Assembly: GCA_049241565.1 (NCBI GenBank)
Contig: JBMLQL010000042.1
Coordinates: 74,362-138,361 of the forward strand
DNA: 64,000 bases
Direction: 5' to 3'
Source of the DNA: DZBG01 sp049241565
Lineage (GTDB): Bacteria > Bdellovibrionota > Bacteriovoracia > Bacteriovoracales > Bacteriovoracaceae
Shown here in pieces: positions 8,936-17,488 of this stretch. A program made the translations under genes and the position numbers. Each line of letters begins with the position of its first letter. Position 1 is the stretch's first letter. Under the pieces are notes generated by a model. The model saw only the letters and a list, made by a program, of their open reading frames with translations, had not been told where the DNA came from and searched no databases.

Positions 8936-9952
8936 TTATTGTCGGAAAAATTGCTTTAAGAATATAACTAATGCTTTAAATTCCTGAGGATAATCATCGG
9001 CGATCATTCGTTTAATGATCTCAAGTGATTGATAAAGTGACATAGGTCTTCTGTAGGGGCGCGGATTAGTCATGGCCACGAGCATATCGAAGACAGAGAC
9101 AAGAACAATCTCAAGACCAAAGACCATATCCTGATTAGAATTGTTTACCTTTTCTTTGCTAATAACTTCCTTCATTCGGTCATTCAAAAAATGGTGATAC
9201 TTAATAATGTTCAGATAGTTTTTGCTAAGAGGAATCCTCCCATCAAGAAGATCATGAGAGAAATCTGCGTGTTGGGCAAAAAGGCATTGATCATGAGGTG
9301 AGAGAATCTTTTGATCGTATTTCATCTCAGGGATAATAGAGAAGCCTAAGTCTTTAACGTAACTGGTAAGAAATAAACTTTCGATCTCTTTGTCATGAAA
9401 GAGATGGATGGCCTGGAGAAATGAAAGTAAAAGAACTGATGAGAGTAGAGGTTGAGTAATAGTGAAATGAAAATTTTCACCGGCCAGATTATGAAAAAAA
9501 TGCGATTGCATCTTTTTATTTTCGATTAAAAACTTGCTTAGGTTTTGTGTACTTTGCACTTGAAGCATCAAGAGCTCATCGTTATGAGGATCTTGATAGA
9601 GACCACTCATATTCAGAGAAAGAAGCTTTAAATGTTTGGTACCATTTTCTAGGGGATCACCCACAGACAGAGAGCGAGTTAGTTTAATCAGGGCCTGCTC
9701 AAGTTGACCTTTGATATCAGAGTAATCTTCAAATGAAATATAAACTTCTCGAACATTATCTCTAATCAGCCTTGTAATAAGATCTTTGGTTGGAACTTGA
9801 GACTCTTTGATAATTTCAACGAAGAGTAGATCACGAAATACATAGGCTGCCGATTTTAGTTTTTTGGCGAGAAAAAGCTCACCCACAAGGATGGGCCTTA
9901 ATTTTAGGGCTAGCTTATGTTGATCGATATACGATTCTATTACGTGAGTCAT
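8936..9952 (-). CDS. Degenerate HD-GYP domain protein
   Basis: A cytoplasmic protein of 338 residues without membrane segments. The C-terminal half (about 185-335) follows the HD-GYP fold in order: YVKDLGFSIIPE where HDIGKIGIP is expected, LFAQHADFSHDLL, IIKYHHFLND in place of HHE..DGSGYP, then VSVFDMLVAMTNPRPYRRPM, which matches the conserved ADVYDALTSDRPYR segment. The metal-binding HD is KD and the GYP triad is missing, so c-di-GMP phosphodiesterase activity is unlikely and a binding or scaffold role is more plausible. The N-terminal 180 residues match nothing I recognise. Confidence 0.7.
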   Translation of the reverse strand: MTHVIESYIDQHKLALKLRPILVGELFLAKKLKSAAYVFRDLLFVEIIKESQVPTKDLITRLIRDNVREVYISFEDYSDIKGQLEQALIKLTRSLSVGDPLENGTKHLKLLSLNMSGLYQDPHNDELLMLQVQSTQNLSKFLIENKKMQSHFFHNLAGENFHFTITQPLLSSVLLLSFLQAIHLFHDKEIESLFLTSYVKDLGFSIIPEMKYDQKILSPHDQCLFAQHADFSHDLLDGRIPLSKNYLNIIKYHHFLNDRMKEVISKEKVNNSNQDMVFGLEIVLVSVFDMLVAMTNPRPYRRPMSLYQSLEIIKRMIADDYPQEFKALVIFLKQFFRQ

Positions 9953-10005
9953 TAGTGGTTTAATAATACCATAGTAATGGAATCTTAAGCGAAGAAGGCA
10001 AAATC

Positions 10006-11004
10006 TTACAAGTTATCAATAATTTGCCCGAGATAGGCCTTAAATGAGTGCCCATTGGCCTCCATCATTTTAGGGAACATCGAAATAGATGTAGATCCAG
10101 GGAAAGTATTAATCTCGTTTAAATAAATTTTGCCATTATCGAGGAAGAAGTCGATGCGAGAAAGATGGCGGATTTTAAGTCCATAATAAAGTTTAGTAGC
10201 ATAGTCGGTAATGGCTTGGACCTGTTCTGTTGAGACATTTTCGGCTTTCACAAAGGTTTTTGACTGACTGTCGTTTGAGTACTTTTCATCGTAGGTATAA
10301 AAAGTAGAAGTGGGAGTGACAATCTCTCCAGGGTAGGAAACCTGAAGCTTCCCTTCATACTCATACACAGAAACTTCAAGTTCACGAGGTCTCATTCTTT
10401 TTTCTATAAGGACAAAGGGTGAAAGTGTGAAAGCGTCTTTAACGGCCTTCAGTGGTGATTCTCCAGCAGGAACCATATAACAACCTACTGATGAGCCTTG
10501 ATTAGAGGCCTTAATGACTAAATCTCCATGAAACTTTTGGAAATCAAGGACAAGCTTTTCTGTTTTAGAATTATGCTCAGAGATAAAAATATAAGGAGTA
10601 TTCTCTACTCCAAGGGCCGTGGCCCACATTTTGGTCGTGATCTTATTAAAACACATTTTGCTTGTTTCAGAGTTACAGCCAAAATAAGGAAGACCAATCA
10701 TTTCAAAATAAGATTGAAGATCTCCTGTTTCTCCTGGGTAGCCATGGATACATGGAACAGCAACATCAATTTTGAGTCCTGGATCACCGTCTTGTTCAAA
10801 GGCACGTAAAAAACGTTTTCCATCCAGCAAGTATCTTTTCCCTGAACCATCAATCCATTGACCTTGTTTATCAATTTCGATTTTAACGGTATGAAGGTGA
10901 GAAAACTGGGCCAGACATTCTTCGTAGAACTTTACGGAGCGTAGAGAGATCTCATGCTCAGTGCTACCACCACCACAAAGAAGAAGAACGTTTTTCTTAG
11001 TCAT
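10006..11004 (-). CDS. ddl: D-alanine--D-alanine ligase
   Basis: A 332-residue ATP-grasp ligase that makes D-Ala-D-Ala for peptidoglycan. It shows GGGSTEHEISLRS at the N-terminus, the ATP-grasp strand and loop VIKASNQGSSVGC at about 160-172, and EINTFPGSTSISMFPKM near the C-terminus with the metal and substrate ligands. A longer frame upstream overlaps thrS; I chose the ATG at 11004 because it starts immediately before the conserved KKNVLLLCGGG strand, has AGAGG upstream, and leaves a 10-bp gap after thrS. Likely co-transcribed with thrS. Confidence 0.93.
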   Translation of the reverse strand: MTKKNVLLLCGGGSTEHEISLRSVKFYEECLAQFSHLHTVKIEIDKQGQWIDGSGKRYLLDGKRFLRAFEQDGDPGLKIDVAVPCIHGYPGETGDLQSYFEMIGLPYFGCNSETSKMCFNKITTKMWATALGVENTPYIFISEHNSKTEKLVLDFQKFHGDLVIKASNQGSSVGCYMVPAGESPLKAVKDAFTLSPFVLIEKRMRPRELEVSVYEYEGKLQVSYPGEIVTPTSTFYTYDEKYSNDSQSKTFVKAENVSTEQVQAITDYATKLYYGLKIRHLSRIDFFLDNGKIYLNEINTFPGSTSISMFPKMMEANGHSFKAYLGQIIDNL

Positions 11005-11014
11005 AAAACCTCTA

Positions 11015-12775
11015 TTAAACAATATCTCTAAGTTTAGCTGGAACTTTTTCAGCATCCATCGTTTTGAACAAGTCAAAGGCCTGCTCATTACTCATCGTTT
11101 CAGCTTTGAGTGCACCATAATTTCTCACACTCACTGAAGCTGTTTGCATTTCTTTATCCCCAATCACGAGCATATAAGGAATTTTTCCTGTTTGCGCCTG
11201 ACGAGTTTTAAGTCCCATTGATTCATTTCTATCATCAACACGAACACGGTAGCCTTTGAGTTTTAATTCTTTCGCTAGATTTTGTGAGTACTCAAGGTGA
11301 AGTTCATTTTTCACTGGAATAATCACAATTTGTTCTGGAGCAAGCCAGAATGGGAAAGCTCCTGCCACGTGCTCAATATAAACACCAATAAATCTCTCTA
11401 GTGAACCAAGAAGGGCACGGTGGATAACCACTGGTCTCTCCATTTCTCCGTGCTGATTAGTAAACTTCAGATCAAATCGATCTGGAAGTTGGAAGTCAAG
11501 CTGAATTGTACCAAGTTGAAAGTAGCGTCCAATAGCATCGGCCACTTGAATATCAATTTTGGGTCCGTAGAAAGCACCATCACCTTCGTTCACAAAATAC
11601 TCACGCCCGGAAGCATCTAGAGCTGACTTAAGGGCCGCTTCGGCTTGATCCCAAGCTGCATCACTTCCCACTCTCATTTCAGGACGAGTTGAAAGACCAA
11701 TTTTGATTTTTTTGAAACCGAAGTGTTCGTATCCAATAAAGAACATATTCATCAATGTTTTGATCTCTTCTTGAATACCATCTGTTTGAATAAAAATATG
11801 GGCATCATCCTGACAAAATGTACGAACGCGAGTCAGTCCGGAAACAACACCTGATTTTTCATAACGGTGAAGACGCCCAAAGTCCGCAAAGCGAAGAGGG
11901 AGATCACGATAAGAATAACGGTGGTGAGAGAACATCAGCATATGACATGGACAGTTCATTGGCTTTAACGCAAATTCTCTTTCATCAATTTGAGTGAAGT
12001 ACATATTCTCATGATATTTTTCGTAGTGTCCCGAAGTATGCCAAAGGTCCACATCTAGAACTTGAGGAGTAATAACTTCTTGGTAACCAAACTTCGAGTA
12101 GATACGTCTCATGAATTCCACTAGGCCATTATAAAGTTGGGCACCTTTAGGCATAAAAAAAGGTGAGGCTGGCGCCACAGGATCAAAGATGAAAAGCTCG
12201 AGCTCTTTACCAAGTTTTCTATGATCACGCTTTTTGGCTTCTTCCATTTCAGTGATGTATTGCTCTAGTTCCGCTTTCTTTTCAAAACAAGCAGCATAAA
12301 TACGCTGAAGCATCGGACGAGTTTGATCTCCGCGCCAGTAAGCACCGGCCGTATGAAGAAGTTTAAAGAACTGAGGAAGATGTCCCGTGTTCATGACGTG
12401 TGGGCCGGTACAAAGATCAGCAAATGAATCACCTTGAGTGTAGTAGCTGATCACTTCTCCTTCTGGAAGATCTCGAATAAGCTCGCACTTCAAATCTTGT
12501 TTCATCTTTTTGAAATACTCAATCGCCTCGGTACGAGAAACTTCATGACGAGTAATGGGAAGAGCACGTTTGATGATCTCTTTCATTTTCTCTTCAATCT
12601 GAGTCAGGTGCTCTTCAGTGATTTTGGTCGTCATCTCAATATCGTAGTAAAATCCATTTTCGATGGTTGGACCGATCCCTAGCTGAACCGTTTCGTTTGG
12701 AAAAAGTTCTACTATGGCCTGGGCCATAAGGTGAGCAGTTGAGTGTCTGATTGTGTCTAGATCGTACTTGGCCAT
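11015..12775 (-). CDS. thrS: Threonyl-tRNA synthetase lacking the TGS domain
   Basis: A class II synthetase of about 586 residues. It starts directly in the N2 editing domain (HSTAHLMAQA, with CTGPHVMNTG further on), then the catalytic core: MNCPCHM zinc site, motif 2 ADFGRLHRYEKSGVV and motif 3 VIHRALLGSLERF, and a C-terminal anticodon-binding domain. Bacterial ThrRS usually has a further 60 or so N-terminal residues (TGS domain); here they are absent and nothing TGS-like occurs upstream. Start is uncertain: ATG 12775 has GGGGG eight bases before it, while ATG 12796 has no visible ribosome site. Confidence 0.92.
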   Translation of the reverse strand: MAKYDLDTIRHSTAHLMAQAIVELFPNETVQLGIGPTIENGFYYDIEMTTKITEEHLTQIEEKMKEIIKRALPITRHEVSRTEAIEYFKKMKQDLKCELIRDLPEGEVISYYTQGDSFADLCTGPHVMNTGHLPQFFKLLHTAGAYWRGDQTRPMLQRIYAACFEKKAELEQYITEMEEAKKRDHRKLGKELELFIFDPVAPASPFFMPKGAQLYNGLVEFMRRIYSKFGYQEVITPQVLDVDLWHTSGHYEKYHENMYFTQIDEREFALKPMNCPCHMLMFSHHRYSYRDLPLRFADFGRLHRYEKSGVVSGLTRVRTFCQDDAHIFIQTDGIQEEIKTLMNMFFIGYEHFGFKKIKIGLSTRPEMRVGSDAAWDQAEAALKSALDASGREYFVNEGDGAFYGPKIDIQVADAIGRYFQLGTIQLDFQLPDRFDLKFTNQHGEMERPVVIHRALLGSLERFIGVYIEHVAGAFPFWLAPEQIVIIPVKNELHLEYSQNLAKELKLKGYRVRVDDRNESMGLKTRQAQTGKIPYMLVIGDKEMQTASVSVRNYGALKAETMSNEQAFDLFKTMDAEKVPAKLRDIV

Positions 12776-12865
12776 GTGAGGCGCCCCCATCGTCATTATA
12801 AGTGAGCTTAGACTTTATCAATGGGGGAGAGCTTAATCAACGACTTAGCATTTAAAAATCACTGC

Positions 12866-12925
12866 CTTACAGCTGTAAGATGAAAGCTTTTTGATCGCTC
12901 CAAGATTAATCTTGGCCAAGATTAA
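12866..12925. promoter_or_regulatory. Two palindromes in the thrS / regulator intergenic region
   Basis: The 327-bp gap between thrS and the TPR regulator has no credible gene. It holds a perfect 14-bp palindrome CTTACAGCTGTAAG (12866-12879), a perfect 16-bp palindrome CCAAGATTAATCTTGG (12900-12915), and an immediate second copy of the half CCAAGATTAA (12916-12925). Neither is followed by a T-run, so they look like protein-binding sites rather than terminators. A role in controlling thrS or the regulator gene is inference. No T-box motif is present. Confidence 0.35.
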
Positions 12926-13102
12926 AAGAGAAGTCTAAAACGAGCAACTCTTACACTGTTTATCTTGTTGTAATTACTAGGTTAAGAGACTTTAATGAGG
13001 CTTTTCTAACAAGCGCCTTGATTTTTCATTTAGGGTGGGGTTTAAGTAGGGCGAAAGTTTTACTGTAAGATAAGTATTTTCTTACTTGAGGAGAATAGAG
13101 AT

Positions 13103-14356
13103 ATGGAAACAACAATTACTTCCATTGATCAGGTCATGGGGAAATCAATTTTAGATTTCAATAAAGATGATCGATTCATTTCACACTTACCTGAAGATTC
13201 TGTACGCGTGGAGGCCCAAGGCTTCTATCGTTTGGCCAAAGTCTTTTATGATAAAGCCGATTTTGAAAAAGCAGAAGAGTACTTTCTGAAGGCCCTTGAG
13301 CGTTCTGAGTTTCCTCAAGACGCTTTTGCCATGTTTAAGACTTATGGTTTTCTTATTCGTATTTGCTCTGAAGGTCTAAGAGAAACTGAGGCCAATAAGT
13401 ATATTAAGATCTCTTCTGATCTTCTTGAGAAAACCGTCACAACTCTTCCTACTCTTCATTCTGAATATTTTTACAACGCCGGTCTTCTTTCAACTTACAA
13501 AGGTGAGTTTGCTGAGGCCCATAAAAATTTCCAACAAGCTTATAGAAAAGCTCAGATGGAAAATGATCCTGAGATGATGTCAAAAGGGCTTTACGCTCTA
13601 TCGACAAACTCTTATCAGATGAAAAATTTTAATGAAGCAATCACAACGATTACTCAATTAAATGAGCTACTTAATATTCTTCGTAAAGATTACCTCAAAG
13701 GGAGTATGCATCTTCTTTGGGGGAACGTTCTTCGTGAACTTGGGCAATATGCCGAAGCAATAACTCATTTAGATATGTCAATGAAGCTTCTCCACAGCAA
13801 ACGTTGTTGGAACCTCCATAATTATATCCTTTTAAATAAAGGAATCACGCTTAAGAAAATGGGAGAGTTTTCAAAAGCTCTCATGATCTTTAATATCGCT
13901 CAAAACTCTGTGGATGATAATTTTAAGCGTCTTCAAGAGTTGATGAATAACGAAGTCGATGATGTAAATGACTCAAGTGTTGATCTTTATCTTGATCGCC
14001 ACAATAGAGTGATTCATGAGAAGTCTCTAGGAGTGATCGACTTTAAGCACCGTTTTGTGCTTTTAGAGATTCTTTTCTTATTGGCGCAGAATCCAGGAAC
14101 TTACTATAATAAAGATGATCTTGCGAAAATGATCTGGAAAGATGAGTACAATCCTCTTATTCACGATAAACTGATCTATACAAGTATCAGTCGCTTGAGA
14201 AAACTTATTGAGCCTAAGGGTGGTAAGCGTCAGTATATTCTTCGTGGAAAAGATGGTTATACATTTAACCCACGTGTGAATGCTCGCTTCCATAAAGAGA
14301 ATGAGCTGGTTAAAAATCGCAATATTGCTAACATCGAAATTTCTTCTCCTGTTTAA
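13103..14356 (+). CDS. TPR-repeat regulator with C-terminal winged-helix DNA-binding domain
   Basis: A 417-residue soluble protein. Residues about 40-290 are tandem TPR-like helical pairs (for example ADFEKAEEYFLKALERSEF, then FAEAHKNFQQAYRKAQ and AEAITHLDMSMKLL). Residues about 310-400 form an OmpR/trans_reg_C-type winged helix: KHRFVLLEILFLLAQNPG, then a recognition-helix region ending SISRLRKLIEP and the wing ILRGKDGYTFNP. TPR plus wHTH suggests a transcription factor controlled by protein or peptide binding. GAGGAG precedes the ATG. The 3' end overlaps the next gene out of frame by 56 bp. Targets are unknown. Confidence 0.82.
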   Translation: METTITSIDQVMGKSILDFNKDDRFISHLPEDSVRVEAQGFYRLAKVFYDKADFEKAEEYFLKALERSEFPQDAFAMFKTYGFLIRICSEGLRETEANKYIKISSDLLEKTVTTLPTLHSEYFYNAGLLSTYKGEFAEAHKNFQQAYRKAQMENDPEMMSKGLYALSTNSYQMKNFNEAITTITQLNELLNILRKDYLKGSMHLLWGNVLRELGQYAEAITHLDMSMKLLHSKRCWNLHNYILLNKGITLKKMGEFSKALMIFNIAQNSVDDNFKRLQELMNNEVDDVNDSSVDLYLDRHNRVIHEKSLGVIDFKHRFVLLEILFLLAQNPGTYYNKDDLAKMIWKDEYNPLIHDKLIYTSISRLRKLIEPKGGKRQYILRGKDGYTFNPRVNARFHKENELVKNRNIANIEISSPV

Positions 14357-14924
14357 TCAGGTTTCATACGCAGCACCTTCTTCACAAGAGAAGGTGCTGA
14401 CTTCAGAAAGATTCATTTTTAAAATTGTTGATCAAAGTGTTGGAATCTCCGATGTGAAATTTCATTTGAGAAACCTTCAAGGTCTTGACTGTGTGAATAA
14501 CCAATCACTCATCATCCGTTATTTTGGAAAAGGTTTTGCTCTGGATATGAGCCGGTTTGTGAAAGATCTTCCTCAAGATTCAAATCTTGTCTCTCCTTAT
14601 CTTCATAAGCATCAAGATCTCCTCAAAAGAATGCGTCTCTTTTTTAAACTTCTTCGTTATGCTGACGATCAACAAACTTCTGTGGGCCAGGATATTAGAA
14701 AGCTTGTTCGTGAATCGGCCAAAGAGTACAAATGTAATACTGAAATTCTGTATAAAGATGACTTAAAATCTAATTTTAAGCAGCTCCTCCGCCTTGAAAT
14801 GTATGTTCGCGGAAGATATGGCAGTCAGCTGGCCGACAACCGTTCTTTTGAATCTATTAAACAATCCATGGATATTTTTATGGATTCTCTCGATAAGCAG
14901 TTTGGTCATGAGTATTTCTGGTAA
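14301..14924 (+). CDS. Secreted hypothetical protein overlapping the regulator gene
   Basis: A 207-residue protein of unknown family. The chosen ATG gives MSWLKIAILLTSKFLLLFNQ then VSYA before AP, a good Sec signal peptide with cleavage near residue 25. Its first 56 bases lie inside the 3' end of the TPR regulator in another frame, so the signal peptide is encoded by overlapping sequence and translation is probably coupled. The mature part is charged and helix-rich, with two Cys residues (QGLDC and YKCN). A start 21 bp upstream is possible but spoils the signal peptide. Its overlap with the acetyltransferase gene suggests a three-gene unit. Confidence 0.7.
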   Translation: MSWLKIAILLTSKFLLLFNQVSYAAPSSQEKVLTSERFIFKIVDQSVGISDVKFHLRNLQGLDCVNNQSLIIRYFGKGFALDMSRFVKDLPQDSNLVSPYLHKHQDLLKRMRLFFKLLRYADDQQTSVGQDIRKLVRESAKEYKCNTEILYKDDLKSNFKQLLRLEMYVRGRYGSQLADNRSFESIKQSMDIFMDSLDKQFGHEYFW

Positions 14925-15354
14925 CCCAAAGAATTGGACAAAAGAGAGTCTCCTGCAGGCGGCCCGACTTGATCGTGAGCTTATGCCTTTTAGCTGGAGT
15001 GAGAAAGAGTGGCTTGAGCTGAGTCCCGACCACCTCCTTTACTTATGGCATCGTGGAGGCGAGGTCATTGGCCTGGCCCTTTTTGCGGCCAACTCCCACG
15101 ATGATGTGGCCCATCTCCTTAAAATTGCAGTAGACCCGGATTTTAGAGGGACGGGAGAGTCTCAGCAGTTTTGGGAGGAAATTCTTAATAACTGGGAAGT
15201 TGATTCGTGGAGTCGAATTTTTTTAGAGGTCCAAGAGTCTAATCTTTCGGCCATAAACTTCTATAAAAAGGTTGGCTTCAAACAACTTAGACACATTCTA
15301 AGTTTCTATTCAAATGGTGAGGGAGCTTACACAATGCAGTGTGAGCTGCGTTAA
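14908..15354 (+). CDS. GNAT-family acetyltransferase (RimI-like)
   Basis: A 148-residue N-acetyltransferase. The acetyl-CoA-binding motif A is DFRGTGESQQFWEEIL (R-G-T-G), and the C-terminal motif B is VQESNLSAINFYKKVGFKQL, both very close to RimI-type GNATs that acetylate protein N-termini. The ATG at 14908 overlaps the preceding gene by 17 bp. The conserved LKIAVDPDFRG spacing supports this start. The precise acceptor cannot be deduced, so no symbol is given. The rimP-proximal terminator lies 83 bp downstream. Confidence 0.82.
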   Translation: MSISGNPKNWTKESLLQAARLDRELMPFSWSEKEWLELSPDHLLYLWHRGGEVIGLALFAANSHDDVAHLLKIAVDPDFRGTGESQQFWEEILNNWEVDSWSRIFLEVQESNLSAINFYKKVGFKQLRHILSFYSNGEGAYTMQCELR

Positions 15355-15436
15355 GTGCGCTGATTGTTTGCAATCTCTGATGAATTCTGTTAAAACGTAA
15401 TTCTCTTACTTAGAGTATTAATTTTTTTAATCAAGG

Positions 15437-15470
15437 AAGGGTGGAACATTATCCACCCTTTTTTATTTTT
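15437..15470 (+). terminator. Intrinsic terminator ending at the rimP start codon
   Basis: Stem AAGGGTGG (15437-15444) and CCACCCTT (15453-15460), an 8-nt loop, then a U-rich run TTTTTATTTTT to 15470. The next base is the A of the rimP ATG. It can end transcripts from the acetyltransferase unit, but because it also covers the only purine-rich ribosome-site sequence before rimP, it may act as an attenuator for the translation operon. Confidence 0.8.
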
Positions 15471-15998
15471 ATGGACATACAAAAAGAACGCGCGGGACTT
15501 GAGAAAAAGTTTTATCACCTTTGCGAACCAGTGGTTCAAGAAGCCGGATACAGACTTTATGATCTTGAGTATCTCACTGGTCAAAAAGTTCTTCGACTAT
15601 ATATTGAAGATCCTCGCACCAAAACCGCTGTGATCGAAGATTGTGTAAAAGTAGATAATGCTTTGTCGCCAGTTTTTGAAACTGAAACTTGGATTCCTGA
15701 AGAAATTGTTCTTGAAGTTTCATCTCCTGGAATTTTCCGTGAGTTGAGCACTCTTGAGCATTTTAAAACTTTTGTTGGTGATATCGTGATGGTGATCATC
15801 ATGGGCAAGCTGACGGATGAGCAAACAGCTGGCGCTCCTAAGGGAGTTAAAGGCGAGAAAAAATTCCGTGGAGTTCTAAGCGCTGTTTCAGAGCAAGGGA
15901 TTGTCATGGATATTCAAGGTTTTAAATTGAACCTCGAATACGGGCAAATTAAAAAAGTAACATTAGATCCTGACTTAAATACAAAGTTTGATAAATAA
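15471..15998 (+). CDS. rimP: Ribosome maturation factor RimP
   Basis: A 175-residue protein needed for 30S assembly. The N-terminal domain shows VVQEAGYRLYDLEYL and VLRLYIED, and the central VLEVSSPGIFREL is the RimP hallmark (SSPG). The C-terminal SH3-like domain carries a short insertion (about residues 115-125, DEQTAGAPKG). First gene of rimP-nusA-infB-rbfA-truB. The start is awkward: the ATG at 15471 has only a U-run before it, whereas a GTG at 15441 has AAGGAAG directly upstream and would add ten residues; the ATG start gives the more usual N-terminus. Confidence 0.9.
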   Translation: MDIQKERAGLEKKFYHLCEPVVQEAGYRLYDLEYLTGQKVLRLYIEDPRTKTAVIEDCVKVDNALSPVFETETWIPEEIVLEVSSPGIFRELSTLEHFKTFVGDIVMVIIMGKLTDEQTAGAPKGVKGEKKFRGVLSAVSEQGIVMDIQGFKLNLEYGQIKKVTLDPDLNTKFDK

Positions 15999-16016
15999 AC
16001 AATAAGGAGTGAAGCC

Positions 16017-17435
16017 GTGAACTTCTCAGAATTAGGTAGAGTCATTGAGCAACTAGGTAAAGACCGCGGAATTAAAAAAGAATTCATTGTAGGTGCTATT
16101 GAGCAAGCTTTCTTGGTTACAGCTCGTAAGAAATTCGGAATCCAAGGTGAGTACGAAGCTCGTTATAATGAAACAGACGCAGAAGTAGAAATTTATCAAT
16201 ATAAGAACGTTGTGGAAAAAGTTCGTGACGGTATTATGGAAATCGACTTCGCTTCAGCGAAGAAACTTGATGAAGATTGTGAAATCGGAGATCAATTAGG
16301 TCTTAAAATTGAAAACCCTGGTTTTTCTCGTGTAGATATCCAAACAGCAAAACAAATCATTTTCCAAAAAGTTCGTGATGCTGAACGTGATATTCTTTTC
16401 TCTGAATTCAAACACCGCGAAGGTGAGATTGTTTCAGGCATTGCTCGTCGCTTTGAAAAAGGTAATGTTGTTGTAGATCTTGGTAAGGCCGATGCGGTTC
16501 TTCCTAAGAAAGAAATCATCTTTGGTGAACAATTTAAACCAGGTGATAAAATTCAAGCTTATCTTTCTGAAGTGGTCATGACTAACCGTGGGCCTGAAAT
16601 TCGTCTTTCAAGAACATCTCCTATGTTCCTTGTAAAACTTTTTGAAAATGAAGTTCCAGAAATTCAAGATGGAACTATTGAAGTGAAAGCTGCTGCTCGT
16701 GAGCCGGGTCACCGTGCGAAGATTGCTGTTTATACTCAAGATCGTGACGTTGATCCTGTTGGTGCCTGCGTAGGGATGAAAGGATCACGTGTTCAAAATA
16801 TTGTGAATGAACTGCAGGGGGAAAAAATCGATATCGTTAAGTGGAACCCAGAGTCTGAACAATTCGCTCGCGCAGCTCTTGCTCCTGCTGACATTCAGTC
16901 AATTTCTGTGAACTACGATGAGCATACATTAGATGTTATCGTTGAAGATGATCAGCTTTCATTGGCGATTGGTAGAAGAGGACAAAACGTTCGTCTTGCG
17001 GCCATGCTTACAAGCTGGAAAATCAATATTATCTCTAAATCGAAACTTCAAGATCGCGTAAAATTAGCTGTGGAAAATCTTCTTCAGTTAACTGGAGTAA
17101 CTGAATCAATGGCGCAGGTACTTGTTCAAAAAGGAATCATGTCAATCGTTGACCTCAGTGCTGCGACTCCTGAAGAAATTTCTAAGTTCACAGGTAAGCC
17201 TGCTTCTGATGCTCAAGCTCTTATTGATATTGCAGCTTCGGCTCTTGAAAACGAAGAAATTAATAAAGATATTAACGATGCTGAAGAAATTATTTCTGCT
17301 TCTGCGATTCCAGGACATGCTGGTTTCATTAAGAGAGACAAACAAGAAACTCAACACAGTGGTGACGATGCTAATAAATTCTCAGACGCCGAAAGACGTC
17401 TTCGTGAAGAGCTCGCAGCATTTAAAATTAAATAA
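16017..17435 (+). CDS. nusA: Transcription termination/antitermination factor NusA
   Basis: A 472-residue NusA starting at GTG with AAGGAG eight bases upstream. Domains in order: N-terminal RNA polymerase-binding domain (1-130), S1 domain (about 133-200, GEIVSGIARRFEKGNVVVDLG), KH1 and KH2 (PVGACVGMKGSRVQNIVNEL near 245 and LAIGRRGQNVRLAAML near 318), and one C-terminal helix-hairpin-helix repeat (LTGVTESMAQVLVQKGI) with an acidic tail. It modulates pausing, termination and antitermination. Second gene of the translation operon, 18 bp after rimP. Confidence 0.96.
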   Translation: MNFSELGRVIEQLGKDRGIKKEFIVGAIEQAFLVTARKKFGIQGEYEARYNETDAEVEIYQYKNVVEKVRDGIMEIDFASAKKLDEDCEIGDQLGLKIENPGFSRVDIQTAKQIIFQKVRDAERDILFSEFKHREGEIVSGIARRFEKGNVVVDLGKADAVLPKKEIIFGEQFKPGDKIQAYLSEVVMTNRGPEIRLSRTSPMFLVKLFENEVPEIQDGTIEVKAAAREPGHRAKIAVYTQDRDVDPVGACVGMKGSRVQNIVNELQGEKIDIVKWNPESEQFARAALAPADIQSISVNYDEHTLDVIVEDDQLSLAIGRRGQNVRLAAMLTSWKINIISKSKLQDRVKLAVENLLQLTGVTESMAQVLVQKGIMSIVDLSAATPEEISKFTGKPASDAQALIDIAASALENEEINKDINDAEEIISASAIPGHAGFIKRDKQETQHSGDDANKFSDAERRLREELAAFKIK

Positions 17436-17488
17436 GGATGACTCGTTAAACGAAACATTGGTTGTGTACGTTAGATGAGGGAGAAAAA

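Noticed and set aside
12797..13102. Possible lost TGS domain of thrS by frameshift
   Set aside because: No frame upstream of thrS encodes a TGS-like stretch, so the short form appears real.
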